DNA of 64,000 nucleotides, taken from NCBI RefSeq assembly GCF_000218685.1, contig NW_006763305.1:710254-774253 (forward strand). The letters run 5' to 3'. Position numbers and translations under genes: made by a program. Below, piece after piece: positions 63,858 through 64,000 of this stretch (position 1 is the first letter of the stretch; every line of letters begins with the position of its first letter). Origin of the DNA: Serpula lacrymans var. lacrymans S7.9 (lineage: Eukaryota > Basidiomycota > Agaricomycetes > Boletales > Serpulaceae). Below the pieces are notes generated by a model. That model had not been told where the DNA came from and did no database searches. It worked only from the letters and a program-made list of their open reading frames with translations.

Positions 63858-64000
63858 CAGCCGATCTTGTAAGATGTGGATATATGGAGCCGATTTAAAC
63901 GAAATGGGAATATGGAGTTTGGAATTTGGGAATTTTGCTTTGTGGCGTTTTGAGAGGATTCGGTTGTTTGGCTTTTCTGAGGGAGTTGGGGGGGGGGGGG

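Overview
The window reads as nuclear DNA of a mushroom-forming basidiomycete (Agaricomycetes). Genes are broken by many introns of about 50-65 bp with GT..AG ends and CTAAC/CTGAC-like branch sites. Several families are typical of that class: DUF6534 and orphan 7-TM membrane proteins, atypical kinase-like proteins, secreted LysM proteins, and transposon genes with Ulp1-like and KDZ-associated domains. All identifications are by eye from translated sequence; no database search was run.

Layout. 1-5.9 kb is a decayed DNA transposon with about 96-bp terminal inverted repeats. It carries a broken Ulp1-like protease gene and was itself hit by a second, 1.27-kb element flanked by TA duplications. 6-14 kb holds a SAM-dependent methyltransferase, a C2-like protein with internal repeats, and a Ser/Pro-rich protein. 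14.4-24.6 kb is a solid housekeeping block: DUG3-type glutamine amidotransferase (glutathione breakdown), the N-recognin E3 ligase UBR1 (N-degron pathway), and a mitochondrial-type glutamyl-tRNA synthetase. 24.9-29.1 kb is an inverted duplication of a kinase-like gene together with a small downstream gene. The small gene is intact in one arm (90 aa) and broken in the other. 29.8-30.9 kb is TRAPP subunit TRS33.

31.2-45.6 kb is an accessory stretch. It has three secreted two-LysM proteins (one separate, two in a tandem segmental duplication), an orphan 7-TM protein, a decayed cytochrome P450 and a DUF6534 membrane protein. The tandem LysM units appear to carry copies of the 3' end of the adjacent acyltransferase gene. 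46.7-54.6 kb returns to core genes: the E2 of the branched-chain keto-acid dehydrogenase, an RS-rich nuclear protein, a third kinase-like gene and a poorly resolved gene. 55.4-61.5 kb is a transposon graveyard (inverted terminal element, KDZ-associated fragment, hAT transposase relic). 61.9-63.9 kb is glucosamine-6-phosphate deaminase.

The most unusual observations are: (i) two repeat families in which intron-containing and precisely spliced versions of the same sequence coexist in the window; (ii) the kinase plus small-protein two-gene cassette, preserved as a unit in an inverted duplication; (iii) tandem LysM genes where only one copy gained a 108-bp coding minisatellite. LysM proteins (chitin/GlcNAc polymer binding) and the GlcN6P deaminase (GlcNAc use) share a theme, but nothing in the sequence shows that they are co-regulated.
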